Notes: generated from the sequence alone by a model not told the origin. Positions 45,807-55,990 are shown, numbered from the stretch's first letter. The stretch is 64,000 nucleotides of DNA from DATFVA01 sp963745945 (GCA_963745945.1 CAVUZG010000009.1:91187-155186), one strand, 5' to 3'. Made by a program: numbers and translations.

Positions 45807-45820
45807 AGCGAATATTCGCT
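45807..45820. promoter_or_regulatory. Candidate operator of the XRE fatty-acid regulator
   Basis: AGCGAATATTCGCT is a perfect 14-bp palindrome in the 120-base gap between the divergent regulator and fadD. Its location and symmetry suit binding by a dimeric HTH protein controlling both directions. The ligand is inferred, not seen; acyl-CoA is a reasonable guess. Confidence 0.55.
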
Positions 45821-45859
45821 TGATACTTTAAACAGTTCTTCTTATTTTCAATTTCAAAT

Positions 45860-47680
45860 ATGACCCAAATAAACAGAGGAGTTTATTTGAAATATCCCCG
45901 GCTATCTAAAAATAGATTAATAGATTTAATTCCTTATCAATTAAGTAATTATCCAAATCCTAAAGCATTTAATGATAAAGTAACAGGAACATGGAGAAGT
46001 TATAATACGGCTGAGGTATTTAAAATAATAAATGAATTGAGTCTGGGATTATTAAAACTTGGTTGTAACCCGGGCGATAAAATTGGAATTATTTCAAAAA
46101 ATCGAGTTGAATGGAATTTCGCAGACCTCGCAGCTTTACAGATTGGAGGAATAGTTGTTCCGCTTTACCCCAACACAAGTGAAGATAATTATGTTTTGAT
46201 TTTTGAAGAAGCAAATGTGAAAATAGTTTTTGTTGAAGATGAAGAGCTTTTTAAAAAAGTTGAGAGAGTTAATAAAAGATTAAAAGCGAAAATAGAAACA
46301 ATTTATACTTTTAATAAAATTGATAAAGCACATCATTGGTTAGAAATAAGCGAAGCTGCGGATGATAACCTGAGGATACGACTTGATGAAATTAATGAAT
46401 CAATAACCGAGAATGATCTTGCTACAATAATTTATACTTCGGGTACCACAGGAATTCCAAAAGGAGTAATGCTTTCCCATAAAAATATTATGGCAAATGT
46501 AAATTCATTAACTCATTCTATGCCTATTAAATATTTCAAGAGAACGATTAGCTTTCTTCCGCTTTGTCATATCTTCGAAAGAACTGCCATTTATTTTTAC
46601 TTGCTTCTTGGTGCCTCAATTAATTATCCTGAAGACATGGAAAAGCTTGGTGAAAATATCAAAGAAGTAAAACCACATTATTTTATAACAGTGCCGAGAC
46701 TACTGGAAAAAATTTTTGAAAGAATAATGGCTGAAGGATTTAGACTTGAACTGCCCAAGAAAGCAATATTCGGATGGGCTGTTAATCTTGGACTTCATTA
46801 TGATGACCGGGGCAAAAACGATTTCTTTTATAAATTCAGACTTTTCTTTGCCAGGAAAATTGTTTTTTCAAAATGGGTTAAAGCACTTGGTGGTGACATA
46901 AGAGGAATTATAAGCGGTTCGGCTGCCCTGCAGCCAAGATTATCAAGAGTTTTTACTGCAGCCGGAATCCAGGTTATTGAGGGTTACGGATTAACGGAAA
47001 CATCACCAGTTCTTACCTGCAATCGTTTTCAAAAAGGCTTGAATTATTTTGGAACTGTAGGAATTACAATTCCTGATGTAGAAATAAAAATTGGTGAAAA
47101 TGGGGAGATACTTGGTAGAGGTCCAAATGTTATGATGGGATATTATAAAAACCCTGAAGCAACAAAGGAAGCTATTGATGCGGAAGGTTGGTTTCATACG
47201 GGTGATGTAGGCGAAATCATCGAAGGGAAGTATTTAAAGATCACCGGAAGACTTAAAGAAATATTTAAGACAAGCGGGGGCAAGTTTATTATTCCTCAAC
47301 CTGTAGAAAATAAAATGAAAGAATCATTTTTTATAGAACATATAATGGTAATTGGTGAGAATCAGAAATATGCTGCTGCTATAATTCAGCCCGCATTCGA
47401 ATTCATCAGGAAATGGGCAAAAGGTAAAGGAGTTGAAATAATCCCCAGAGAAGAAATTGCAGCATCAGATTTTGTAAAGGACAGAATCTGGAAAGAAGTT
47501 CTGAAGCACAACAAAAAGTTTGGTCACATTCAACAGGTAAAGAAAATCGCGTTAGTACCTGATGTCTGGTCAATCGAAACCGGGGAGCTTACTCCAACCT
47601 TAAAAATTAAACGTGATGTTATTACTAAAAAATACCAGGATTTGATTAATGAAATTTATACCGAAGATGCACATAAATAG
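45860..47680 (+). CDS. fadD: Long-chain acyl-CoA synthetase
   Basis: 606 residues. The AMP-binding signature YTSGTTGIPKGVMLSHKN is present, with QVIEGYGLTETSPV and GWFHTGDVGEI further on. It is a member of the adenylate-forming family that activates fatty acids to acyl-CoA. It begins the run of fad genes; a 78-base gap separates it from fadN, with only a weak inter-gene feature. The long form (~600) is the AMP-forming/FadD15-like type. Confidence 0.9.
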   Translation: MTQINRGVYLKYPRLSKNRLIDLIPYQLSNYPNPKAFNDKVTGTWRSYNTAEVFKIINELSLGLLKLGCNPGDKIGIISKNRVEWNFADLAALQIGGIVVPLYPNTSEDNYVLIFEEANVKIVFVEDEELFKKVERVNKRLKAKIETIYTFNKIDKAHHWLEISEAADDNLRIRLDEINESITENDLATIIYTSGTTGIPKGVMLSHKNIMANVNSLTHSMPIKYFKRTISFLPLCHIFERTAIYFYLLLGASINYPEDMEKLGENIKEVKPHYFITVPRLLEKIFERIMAEGFRLELPKKAIFGWAVNLGLHYDDRGKNDFFYKFRLFFARKIVFSKWVKALGGDIRGIISGSAALQPRLSRVFTAAGIQVIEGYGLTETSPVLTCNRFQKGLNYFGTVGITIPDVEIKIGENGEILGRGPNVMMGYYKNPEATKEAIDAEGWFHTGDVGEIIEGKYLKITGRLKEIFKTSGGKFIIPQPVENKMKESFFIEHIMVIGENQKYAAAIIQPAFEFIRKWAKGKGVEIIPREEIAASDFVKDRIWKEVLKHNKKFGHIQQVKKIALVPDVWSIETGELTPTLKIKRDVITKKYQDLINEIYTEDAHK

Positions 47681-47758
47681 TAAGTTCGAAATTAATGATA
47701 ACACAATGTTTATCGAAGTTATAAAAGAAAAAAATCACACTAAAAACCGAGATAGTTT

Positions 47759-50164
47759 ATGAATCGAATAATAAAAAAAATTGCAGTTCTGGGCTCTGGT
47801 GTAATGGGTTCCCGGATTGCATGTCATTTCGCTAATATTGGCTGCAGTGTTTTTCTGCTGGATATTATTCCTAATCAACTTACAGAAGATGAAAAGAAAA
47901 AAGGATTAACACTGGATAGTCCCACTGTAAGAAACAGGATTGCGAATATAAATTTGCAGAATGTTTTAAAAGCCAAACCTGAATCACTCTACGATGAATC
48001 TTTCGCTTCAAGAATTAATACTGGAAACTTTGAAGACAATTTAGACTGGCTAAGTGAATGTGACTGGATTATTGAAGCAGTAGTCGAAAATCTTGAAATC
48101 AAAAAATCTGTTTTTGACAAGGTTGAAAAATTCAGAAAAAATGGAACCCTGATTACATCTAATACATCAGGGATCCCAATCCATTCTATGCTTGAATCCC
48201 GGAGTGAAGATTTTCAGAAATATTTCTGCGGGGTTCACTTCTTCAACCCTCCAAGGTATTTGCAGCTGATGGAGATCATTCCGACGCCAAAAACAAAAAA
48301 GGAAGTCATCGATTTTCTGATGTATTATGGTGACCTGTACCTGGGTAAAACTCCCGTGCTCTGTAAGGATACTCCTGCATTTATTGCAAACCGGATAGGT
48401 GTCTTCAGTATAATGGCTGTATTCAAATTAATGAAGGACCTTGGACTGAGAATAAAGGAAATAGATACGCTTACGGGGCCTCTTACCGGCAAACCCAAAT
48501 CGGCAACCTTCCGAACAGCTGATGTTGTTGGAATAGATACACTTGTAAAGGTATCTGATAATGTTTACAAGGATTGTCCTGATGATGAATCCCGTGAGCT
48601 GTTCCGGATACCGGAATTTGTTAACAAACTTGTAACGAATAACTGGCTGGGTGATAAAACGGGGCAGGGATTTTATAAAAAAACTAAAGACAAAGAAGGT
48701 AACAAAGAAATCCTTGAATTAAACATCGAGACATTCGAATATGAACCTTCGCCAAAAGTCAAGCATGCATCGGTAACCGCAGCAAAGCAGATGGAGACCC
48801 TTAGAGAAAGGCTTAATGCTCTGGTAAAATCAAAAGATAAGGCCGGTGAGTTTTTGAGTAAGCTCTACTTTATGATCTTTCAGTATTCATCAAACAGGAT
48901 CCCTGAAATAGCTGATGAGGTTTATAAAATTGATGATGCTCTTCGTGCCGGATTTGGATGGGAGTTAGGTCCCTTTGAAACATGGGATGTTCTGGGACTT
49001 GAAAAAACAGCTAAGGCAATGGAAGGATCAGATCTTAAACCTTCTGAATGGGTTTATGATATGATTGGCAAAGGCATCACTTCATTTTATAAAATTGAAA
49101 ACGGTAAGAGGCAATATTATGATATTGAAACCGGGACGTACAAAAACATCCCTGGAAAAGGTGAATTCATTATTCTCGATAATTATCGTGGTGCTAAACC
49201 CGTATGGAAAAATGTTGGAGCCACACTTCACGAAATAGGGGACGGTGTATTGAACCTCGAATTTCAGACAAAAATGAATTCAATTGGTTCAGAGATACTG
49301 GAAGCAATCAACAAGTCAATAGAAATTGCAGAGAAAGATTACAATGGCCTGGTGATTGGAAATGATGCACAGAATTTCTCTGCCGGGGCGAACCTTGCAA
49401 TGATGTTTATGCTTGCAACCGAACAGGAATATGATGAAATAGATATGGCTGTGAGGATGTTCCAGAAATCAATTATGAGGATTCGTCATTCGGCTGTACC
49501 GGTTGTAGCTGCACCTCATGGAATGACGCTTGGAGGAGGCTGCGAGGTTTGTTTGCATTCAGATAAATGTGTTGCCGGTGCTGAAACCTACATTGGACTT
49601 GTAGAAGTGGGAGTAGGTATCATTCCTGCGGGAGGTGGAACCAAAGAAATGACTCTACGTGCCTCGGACAGCTATCAGGAAGGACTGGTGGAATTACCTG
49701 TACTGCAGGAAAAATTTATTAACATTGCCATGGCCAAAGTTGCCACATCCGCAGAAAAAGCTTTCGTACTTGGGATATTCAAACCGGGAAGAGATAAATA
49801 TGTTTTAAACCAGAACAGGGTTATTCTGGAAGCAAAGAAGGCTGTACTTGAATTGAGCAGCCACGGTTATACACAACCACAGGAAAGGAATGATATCAAG
49901 GTTCTCGGAAGATCTGCCCTGTCAACATTATTGCTGGGGGCATATTCTTTTTATAATGCAAAATACATTAGTGAACACGACAGGAAAATTGTTGAGAAAC
50001 TGGCAAATGTAATGTGCGGTGGAGATCTAACTGCTCCAGCTCTTGTTTCTGAACAATATCTACTGGATCTCGAAAGGGAGGCATTCCTTAGTCTGATAGG
50101 TGAAAAGAAGACAATGGAAAGAATACAAAGTATACTTACAACAGGAAAGCCGTTAAGAAACTAG
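47759..50164 (+). CDS. fadN: 3-hydroxyacyl-CoA dehydrogenase/enoyl-CoA hydratase, FadN type
   Basis: 801 residues. The NAD-binding motif AVLGSGVMGSRIACHFANIG is at the N-terminus and the enoyl-CoA hydratase domain at the C-terminus (NDAQNFSAGANLAMMF; TLGGGCEVCLHSDKCVAGAE). This order is the reverse of E. coli FadB and matches Bacillus FadN. It catalyses the second and third steps of beta-oxidation. fadA and fadE follow in the same order as the Bacillus fadNAE operon. Confidence 0.92.
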   Translation: MNRIIKKIAVLGSGVMGSRIACHFANIGCSVFLLDIIPNQLTEDEKKKGLTLDSPTVRNRIANINLQNVLKAKPESLYDESFASRINTGNFEDNLDWLSECDWIIEAVVENLEIKKSVFDKVEKFRKNGTLITSNTSGIPIHSMLESRSEDFQKYFCGVHFFNPPRYLQLMEIIPTPKTKKEVIDFLMYYGDLYLGKTPVLCKDTPAFIANRIGVFSIMAVFKLMKDLGLRIKEIDTLTGPLTGKPKSATFRTADVVGIDTLVKVSDNVYKDCPDDESRELFRIPEFVNKLVTNNWLGDKTGQGFYKKTKDKEGNKEILELNIETFEYEPSPKVKHASVTAAKQMETLRERLNALVKSKDKAGEFLSKLYFMIFQYSSNRIPEIADEVYKIDDALRAGFGWELGPFETWDVLGLEKTAKAMEGSDLKPSEWVYDMIGKGITSFYKIENGKRQYYDIETGTYKNIPGKGEFIILDNYRGAKPVWKNVGATLHEIGDGVLNLEFQTKMNSIGSEILEAINKSIEIAEKDYNGLVIGNDAQNFSAGANLAMMFMLATEQEYDEIDMAVRMFQKSIMRIRHSAVPVVAAPHGMTLGGGCEVCLHSDKCVAGAETYIGLVEVGVGIIPAGGGTKEMTLRASDSYQEGLVELPVLQEKFINIAMAKVATSAEKAFVLGIFKPGRDKYVLNQNRVILEAKKAVLELSSHGYTQPQERNDIKVLGRSALSTLLLGAYSFYNAKYISEHDRKIVEKLANVMCGGDLTAPALVSEQYLLDLEREAFLSLIGEKKTMERIQSILTTGKPLRN

Positions 50165-50224
50165 CACGGATTACAAGGTAATAAATAAAAACGAAATTTT
50201 AATTATTAAACCAGAAGTAGAATT

Positions 50225-51400
50225 ATGAAAGAAGCATATATAGTAGCCGGATACAGGTCGGCAGTTGGTAAAGCCAAGAAAGGCGTATTCAGGAACTATC
50301 GTCCTGATGATTTAGCTGCAGATGTAATAAAACATTTATTATACAAAGTACCTCAGCTCGATCCGAACAGGGTAGATGACCTTATAGTTGGTAACGCAGT
50401 ACCTGAAGCAGAGCAGGGATTACAAATAGGCAGAATGATCGCTCTCCAATGTCTGCCTATGAGAACTCCCGGGATGACAGTCAATCGTTACTGTGCATCA
50501 GGTGTGGAAACAATATCAATTGCTTTTTCAAAGATCCGTTCAGGATTTGCGAACTGTATTATTGCCGGTGGAACTGAATCAATGTCACTTGTTCCCACAA
50601 CTGGTTGGAAACTTTCCCCGAATTATAAGTTTGCTACGGAGCATCCGGAGTATTATCTGTCAATGGGATTAACAGCTGAAGAAGTAGCAAGAGATTATAA
50701 AATCTCCCGTGAAGATCAGGATAAATTTGCATATGATTCTCATATGAAGGCAATAAATGCGATAAAAAAAGGATACTTTAAAGATGAAATCGCGCCCGTA
50801 GAAGTTGAAGAGATCTTTATGGAAAACGGTAAAAAGAAGAGCAATAAATATATTGTTGATACTGATGAGGGTCCGAGACCGGATACAACTCTTGAAGCAC
50901 TCGCTAAGCTAAAACCGGTTTTTGCTGCAGGTGGAACAGTTACAGCTGGAAATGCATCACAGACATCGGACGGAGCTGCATTCGTTCTTGTAGTATCTGA
51001 GGAAATGGTAAAAGAGCTTAATCTTAAGCCCATTGCAGTCTTAAAATCTTATGCCCTTGAAGGCGTTGATCCCAGGCTTATGGGAATTGGTCCGGTGGCT
51101 GCAATACCGAAAGCTCTTAAACAGGCTGATATGAAACTGGATGATATTGACTTAATAGAATTGAATGAAGCATTTGCATCCCAGTCACTTGCTGTTATAA
51201 GAACAGCAGAACTTGATACAAAAAAAGTAAATGTTAACGGAGGTGCTATTGCTTTAGGACATCCACTCGGCTGCACCGGGGCAAAACTTTCAATCCAGTT
51301 ATTGAATGAACTGCGGCGTAGAAAGAAAAAATACGGAATGGTTACTGCCTGTATCGGTGGCGGACAGGGAGTTGCAGCGATTTATGAGCTGCTGAACTAG
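50225..51400 (+). CDS. fadA: Acetyl-CoA acyltransferase (thiolase)
   Basis: 391 residues. Catalytic cysteine in VNRYCASGVETI, LNEAFASQSLAV, the histidine in ALGHPLGCTGAKL, and the C-terminal cysteine in TACIGGGQGVAAIYE. It cleaves 3-ketoacyl-CoA in the last beta-oxidation step and is encoded right after fadN. Confidence 0.95.
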   Translation: MKEAYIVAGYRSAVGKAKKGVFRNYRPDDLAADVIKHLLYKVPQLDPNRVDDLIVGNAVPEAEQGLQIGRMIALQCLPMRTPGMTVNRYCASGVETISIAFSKIRSGFANCIIAGGTESMSLVPTTGWKLSPNYKFATEHPEYYLSMGLTAEEVARDYKISREDQDKFAYDSHMKAINAIKKGYFKDEIAPVEVEEIFMENGKKKSNKYIVDTDEGPRPDTTLEALAKLKPVFAAGGTVTAGNASQTSDGAAFVLVVSEEMVKELNLKPIAVLKSYALEGVDPRLMGIGPVAAIPKALKQADMKLDDIDLIELNEAFASQSLAVIRTAELDTKKVNVNGGAIALGHPLGCTGAKLSIQLLNELRRRKKKYGMVTACIGGGQGVAAIYELLN

Positions 51401-51449
51401 TTATAATGGCTGAAATAAAAATATTTATAAATTAATAATCAGAAGTGTT

Positions 51450-53243
51450 ATGGAAAATATGACAACTAAAACAGAAGTTCTTAAAGGCGGGGAATTTCTA
51501 ATTAAAGAAGCTGTCCCGGAAACGATATTTATCCCGGAGGATTTATCGGAAGATCAGAAAATGATGGCTGATACAGCAAAAGAATTTGTGGATAAAGAGA
51601 TCTGGCCGAAATTGAACGCAATCGATAAGCAGGAACCAAATCTTACAACCAGCCTGATGGAAAAGGCTGGTGAGCTGGGACTTTTGGGAACTGCAATTCC
51701 CGAAGAGTACGGCGGATTAGGTCAGGATTTTAATTCCAATACTGCAATTGCAATAGAGATGGGTAAGAGTCATTCTTTCGGGGTCTCCTTTGCGGCACAC
51801 ACAGGAATAGGAACACTGCCTATTCTTTATTACGGAACTGAAGAACAGAAGAAAAAATATCTTCCGAAACTTGCAAGCGGAGAATTGAAATCGGCGTACT
51901 GTTTAACCGAACCAACATCCGGATCAGATGCGTTATCCGCGAAGACAACTGCAAAGCTCTCAGACGACAAGAAGTATTATATTCTGAACGGGCAGAAGAT
52001 GTGGATTACCAATGGCGGATTTGCTGATATCCTTATAACCTTTGCACAGGTTGATGGTGACAAATTCACGTGTTTCATTATCGATTCAGATTCTGAAGGA
52101 TTTAACCGGGGTGAGGAAGAAAATAAAATGGGTATAAAAGGATCTTCCACACGTGCCTTATTTTTGGAAAATGTAAAAGTGCCGGTTGAAAATGTTCTTG
52201 GTGAAATAGGTAAAGGACATTACATAGCATTTAATATTCTTAATGTCGGGCGGTTTAAACTTTGTGCAATGACTACAGGAAGTGCAAAAAAAGTTGCTTC
52301 AATCGGAATCGAATACGCAAACGGCAGAAAACAATTCGGACAACCGATTTCTAACTTTGGTGCAATTAAACATAAACTGGCAGAACAGGCAATTAGAATT
52401 TTTGTTTCAGAATCTGCAACTTATCGTGTAAGTGATTTGATAAACAGTCAGATTAAAGAACTTCAATCAAAGGGAGAGAGATATGAAGCCGCTGCACTAA
52501 AGGCTGCTGAAGAATATGCAATTGAGTGTGCAATGCTCAAAGTATATGGATCCGAGATGCTGGATTATGTAGTTGATGAAACTGTTCAGGTGCATGGAGG
52601 TTACGGGTATTCGGAAGAATATCCTGCCGCAAGAGCCTACAGGGATTCAAGGATTAACAGGATTTTTGAAGGGACAAACGAAATTAATCGTTTGCTAACC
52701 GTAGATATGCTTGTTAAAAGATCTATGAAGGGAAGAATTGATCTAATGGGACCAGCAATGGCAATTCAAAAAGAACTAATGTCGGTTCCTTCATTTGAAA
52801 ACGGCAAAGCTGAATTACTTTCAGCTGAAAAGAAAGCAATTAATAATGCCAAGAAAGCAATCCTTATGGTAGCAGGAAGTGCCGTACAAAAACTGATGCA
52901 AAAACTGAAAGATGAACAGGAAGTTATAATGAATGTTACTGATATGCTGATTGAAGTTTTTGCCTGTGAATCGGCCTATCTGAGGACAATGAGACTTTCA
53001 AAAACAAAAAAGGGTGAAGAACTCCAGCCCTACATTGATATGACAAAAGTTTATGTGAATGATGCTATTGAAAAAATTAATTTGTTTGGTAAACATGCAA
53101 TTACAGCGTTCACCGAAGGAGATGATTTAAAAATGCTTCTGCTTGGATTAAAACGGTTCACGAAGCTTGAACCTGTGAACACTGTAAAACTAAGACGAAA
53201 TATTGCTGATAAATTAATCGAGGCAAATCATTTTTGTTTCTGA
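51450..53243 (+). CDS. fadE: Acyl-CoA dehydrogenase with C-terminal extension, FadE type
   Basis: 597 residues, about 200 longer than the stand-alone dehydrogenase at 26472. It has CLTEPTSGSDALSAKTTA, MWITNGGFAD, and VHGGYGYSEEYPAARAYRDSRINRIFEGTNEINR. The extra C-terminal helical domain matches the very-long-chain/FadE (Bacillus) layout. It catalyses the first beta-oxidation step for longer acyl-CoAs. A terminator follows, marking the operon end. Confidence 0.92.
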   Translation: MENMTTKTEVLKGGEFLIKEAVPETIFIPEDLSEDQKMMADTAKEFVDKEIWPKLNAIDKQEPNLTTSLMEKAGELGLLGTAIPEEYGGLGQDFNSNTAIAIEMGKSHSFGVSFAAHTGIGTLPILYYGTEEQKKKYLPKLASGELKSAYCLTEPTSGSDALSAKTTAKLSDDKKYYILNGQKMWITNGGFADILITFAQVDGDKFTCFIIDSDSEGFNRGEEENKMGIKGSSTRALFLENVKVPVENVLGEIGKGHYIAFNILNVGRFKLCAMTTGSAKKVASIGIEYANGRKQFGQPISNFGAIKHKLAEQAIRIFVSESATYRVSDLINSQIKELQSKGERYEAAALKAAEEYAIECAMLKVYGSEMLDYVVDETVQVHGGYGYSEEYPAARAYRDSRINRIFEGTNEINRLLTVDMLVKRSMKGRIDLMGPAMAIQKELMSVPSFENGKAELLSAEKKAINNAKKAILMVAGSAVQKLMQKLKDEQEVIMNVTDMLIEVFACESAYLRTMRLSKTKKGEELQPYIDMTKVYVNDAIEKINLFGKHAITAFTEGDDLKMLLLGLKRFTKLEPVNTVKLRRNIADKLIEANHFCF

Positions 53244-53271
53244 TTGTATGTTGTGTTAATCAGAATCTTGG

Positions 53272-53303
53272 CCCAATCCGTTAATTAATGGATTGGGTTT
53301 CTT
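53272..53303 (+). terminator. Rho-independent terminator ending the fad operon
   Basis: CCCAATCC (53272-53279) pairs with GGATTGGG (53290-53297); the loop GTTAATTAAT can extend the stem. The stem is followed by TTTCTT. Confidence 0.75.
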
Positions 53304-53332
53304 ATATTTAAAATCAAAAACAGTTATTAAAT

Positions 53333-54214
53333 ATGAATAATTATTCAAAACCAATGTTGAAAGAAGATTCTCTCAAAGATAAAGTAATTGTTGTTACTGG
53401 CGGAGGAACTGGGCTTGGAAAATCAATGAGTAAATATTTTCTGGAACTTGGTGCAACAGTTATAATTGCAAGCAGAAAATTTGAAATTCTAAATGAAACT
53501 ACAGAGGAATTAAAAGAATCAACTAAAGGAAAAATTCTTCCAGTTGAATGCGATGTTACTGATTATAAGCAGGTCGAAAATTTACTAAGTACAGTTCTTG
53601 ATAAATTCGGAAAGGTTGATGTGCTGGTAAATAACGCCGCCGGAAATTTTATTAGTCCTACCGAAAGACTATCCAATCGTGCCTTTGATATAATAATAAA
53701 TATTGTTTTAAAAGGCAGCTATAATTGCACACTGGCATTTGGAAAACACTGGATCGATAAAAAATCTGATGGAACAATATTAAATATTATCACTACTTAC
53801 GCATGGACAGGTTCGGCTTATGTAGTGCCATCCGCGTGTGCAAAAGCCGGGGTACTGGCGTTGACAAGGTCATTAGCTGTTGAGTGGGCAAAATACGGAA
53901 TCAGAACAAATGCGATTGCGCCGGGACCATTTCCGACAAAAGGAGCCTGGGACAGACTCCTTCCGGGCGATTTAAAGGAAAAATTTGATTTTAAAAACAA
54001 AGTACCGCTGAAAAGGCTAGGGGAACATCAGGAGCTTGCAAATCTGGCCGCTTTCCTTGTCTCAGATTTCTCTGCTTACATAAACGGTGAGGTAATCACT
54101 ATTGACGGGGGTGAATGGCTGAAAGGTGCCGGGCAGTTTAATATGCTGGAATCTGTGCCTGAAGATATGTGGGACTTTATAGAATCAATGATACGATCAA
54201 AAAAAGGAAGTTAA
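53333..54214 (+). CDS. SDR oxidoreductase, 2,4-dienoyl-CoA reductase-like
   Basis: 293 residues. NAD(P) motif VTGGGTGLGKSMSKYF, then the family pair NNAAGNFISPTERLS and AKAGVLALTRSLAVEWAKYGIR. As in 2,4-dienoyl-CoA reductases (DECR), the usual YxxxK is replaced: here SACAK in VVPSACAKAGV. It would reduce dienoyl-CoA intermediates of unsaturated fatty acids. It follows the fad operon, supporting the role, and it precedes the thioesterase by 11 bases. Confidence 0.8.
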   Translation: MNNYSKPMLKEDSLKDKVIVVTGGGTGLGKSMSKYFLELGATVIIASRKFEILNETTEELKESTKGKILPVECDVTDYKQVENLLSTVLDKFGKVDVLVNNAAGNFISPTERLSNRAFDIIINIVLKGSYNCTLAFGKHWIDKKSDGTILNIITTYAWTGSAYVVPSACAKAGVLALTRSLAVEWAKYGIRTNAIAPGPFPTKGAWDRLLPGDLKEKFDFKNKVPLKRLGEHQELANLAAFLVSDFSAYINGEVITIDGGEWLKGAGQFNMLESVPEDMWDFIESMIRSKKGS

Positions 54215-54225
54215 TTACATCCATC

Positions 54226-54684
54226 ATGAAACCGCAATTCCAGAAATCCAAATTTAAACATGTTTATACAGTAAAAGTCAGGTTCAATGAAGTAGATATG
54301 CTTAGCATTTTAAATAATGCAGTCTATTTTAATTTTTTTGAACAGGCAAGAATTCATTATGTTAAAGATGCAGGACTTTTACCGGAGAAAGGCATATTTA
54401 GTGATAACCGTTTATTTTATATGGCCAGAAATGAAATAAATTATTTAAAGCCTGCTTTTTTTGATGATGATATTAACATTTATACAAGAATCTCTTATAT
54501 TAAAAATTCAAGTTTCGGATTTGAACATATAGTTGAAAGAATAAGAAATGGAGATATTCTTGCAGAAGGAAAGGGGGTTCTTGTTCATGTAGACCCGGTT
54601 ACAAAGAAATCATTACAGCTTCCAGATGATTTTTATGAGAAAGTTTCTGAATTTGATAAAGGAGTTGAAATAATCAAAAAATAA
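54226..54684 (+). CDS. Hotdog-fold acyl-CoA thioesterase (YbgC/4HBT type), second copy
   Basis: 152 residues from ATG 54226; the frame can be read from 54169, but that stretch lies within the preceding gene. The motif VRFNEVDMLSILNNAVYFNFFEQARIHY has N-E-V-D in the position of the usual C-D-L-D, so the aspartate two residues earlier is replaced by glutamate. It probably hydrolyses acyl-CoA, as does the copy at 43781. The gene sits among the fad genes, suggesting release of free fatty acids or CoA. Confidence 0.8.
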   Translation: MKPQFQKSKFKHVYTVKVRFNEVDMLSILNNAVYFNFFEQARIHYVKDAGLLPEKGIFSDNRLFYMARNEINYLKPAFFDDDINIYTRISYIKNSSFGFEHIVERIRNGDILAEGKGVLVHVDPVTKKSLQLPDDFYEKVSEFDKGVEIIKK

Positions 54685-54698
54685 AAGGGAGTAATACA

Positions 54699-55388
54699 AT
54701 GCGAACAATCGTTTTTGATATTGAAACATGCAGTTTTCCATTCGAAAGTTTAACCGAAAGTCAGCAGGAATATCTGCTTCGATATGCAGAAAAAGAAAAA
54801 ACTGAAGAGTTGAGAATAGAAAAAAGGGAGGAGGCAATAAGATTTACAAGCCTTTATCCATTTACCGCAAGCGTGGTTTCTATCGGGATATTTGATGTTG
54901 AAAAAGAAAAATCATTCGTTTATTTCGCCGATCCTTCGGGAGAAGAATGGTCCTCAGAAGAAAAGAAAATTCAATACAAGGGAGTAACAGAAGAAGAGAT
55001 GCTTTCGTCGTTCTGGAGGATAATAGAGGTCACTGACCAGGTTATCACTTTTAACGGAAGAAATTTTGATGCCCCTTTTTTAATGCTTCGATCAGCTTTA
55101 CTGAAAATTAAACCTACCAAAAATCTTGTAGGTAAAAGATATGATACTTCAACTCATATTGATTTACTTGAACAACTTACTAATTTCGGATTGACAAGAA
55201 AGTTTAATCTTGATTTTTACTGCAATGCTTTTGGAATTGAGTCGCCAAAATCCAAAGGAATTTCCGGCATGGAGGTAAAAAATCTTTTTGAAGCCGGAAG
55301 AGTAAAAGATATTGCAGTATACTGCGGGGAGGATATTTTTGCAACATATCAATTGTACAAAATATGGAATGAATATTTGAATTTATAA
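54699..55388 (+). CDS. DnaQ-like (RNase H-fold) 3'-5' exonuclease
   Basis: 229 residues. DEDD-type motifs: TIVFDIETCSF (first D and E), ITFNGRNFDAPFL (second D), and YCGEDIFATYQLYKIW (Y-x3-D) near the C-terminus. Residues HIDLLEQLTNFG are in the middle. The layout matches the predicted PolB-like 3'-5' exonucleases. It probably trims or proofreads nucleic acid; the target is not clear. Confidence 0.8.
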   Translation: MRTIVFDIETCSFPFESLTESQQEYLLRYAEKEKTEELRIEKREEAIRFTSLYPFTASVVSIGIFDVEKEKSFVYFADPSGEEWSSEEKKIQYKGVTEEEMLSSFWRIIEVTDQVITFNGRNFDAPFLMLRSALLKIKPTKNLVGKRYDTSTHIDLLEQLTNFGLTRKFNLDFYCNAFGIESPKSKGISGMEVKNLFEAGRVKDIAVYCGEDIFATYQLYKIWNEYLNL

Positions 55389-55472
55389 ATCGTGTCTTCA
55401 CTTATCACCTTTAATTTTCATACTTATTTTTATAATTTTTTCTGTAACTAGAATTATTTTACGGAGAATCAG

Positions 55473-55907
55473 ATGATAAAATCTGCTGGATTTTGTGTAT
55501 TAATTTTTATTGTGTTTTCAGTGGTTGCTGGCTGCCAGGAAAATAAAAACGAGCCTTCAAATGATAATTTGGAAAAAACATATTATGGTAGCGGAAAACT
55601 CGAATCGACAACCACAGTGGTGAATGGAAAAAAGAACGGAACTCAAAAATACTATTTTGAATCCGGGAATATCGCCTCATCAGTTAACTTTGTAAACGAT
55701 AAAATGGAAGGCGACTTAAAAGCTTATTACGAAGATGGAAAATTAAGAATAGTTGCGTATTATGATCATGGAATTCTGAATGGTGAATCGAGAAGATTTT
55801 ATCCTGACAGCAAAATTGAACGGATCCAGAAATATGATAAGGGAAAACTTACTTATGAAAAAAAATTTACAGAGGATGGCAAGGTAGAATATGAGGACAA
55901 TTATTAA
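55473..55907 (+). CDS. MORN/YwqK-repeat lipoprotein
   Basis: 144 residues. A signal peptide ends in a lipobox VAGC, so it is probably lipid-anchored. After a short Asn/Lys-rich linker, the rest is YwqK/MORN-like repeats: YYGSGKLESTTTVVNGKKNG, YYFESGNIASSVNFVNDKMEG, YYEDGKLRIVAYYDHGILNG, FYPDSKIERIQKYDKGKL. These repeats bind other proteins or membranes, but the function here is unknown. Confidence 0.75.
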   Translation: MIKSAGFCVLIFIVFSVVAGCQENKNEPSNDNLEKTYYGSGKLESTTTVVNGKKNGTQKYYFESGNIASSVNFVNDKMEGDLKAYYEDGKLRIVAYYDHGILNGESRRFYPDSKIERIQKYDKGKLTYEKKFTEDGKVEYEDNY

Positions 55908-55990
55908 TTAATCTGCGCTTTATAGAAACATAGAAGGAAAGTATTATATTTAAAGTTAATGTTTTTCTATGTTAAAGTTACAGGAGAATA

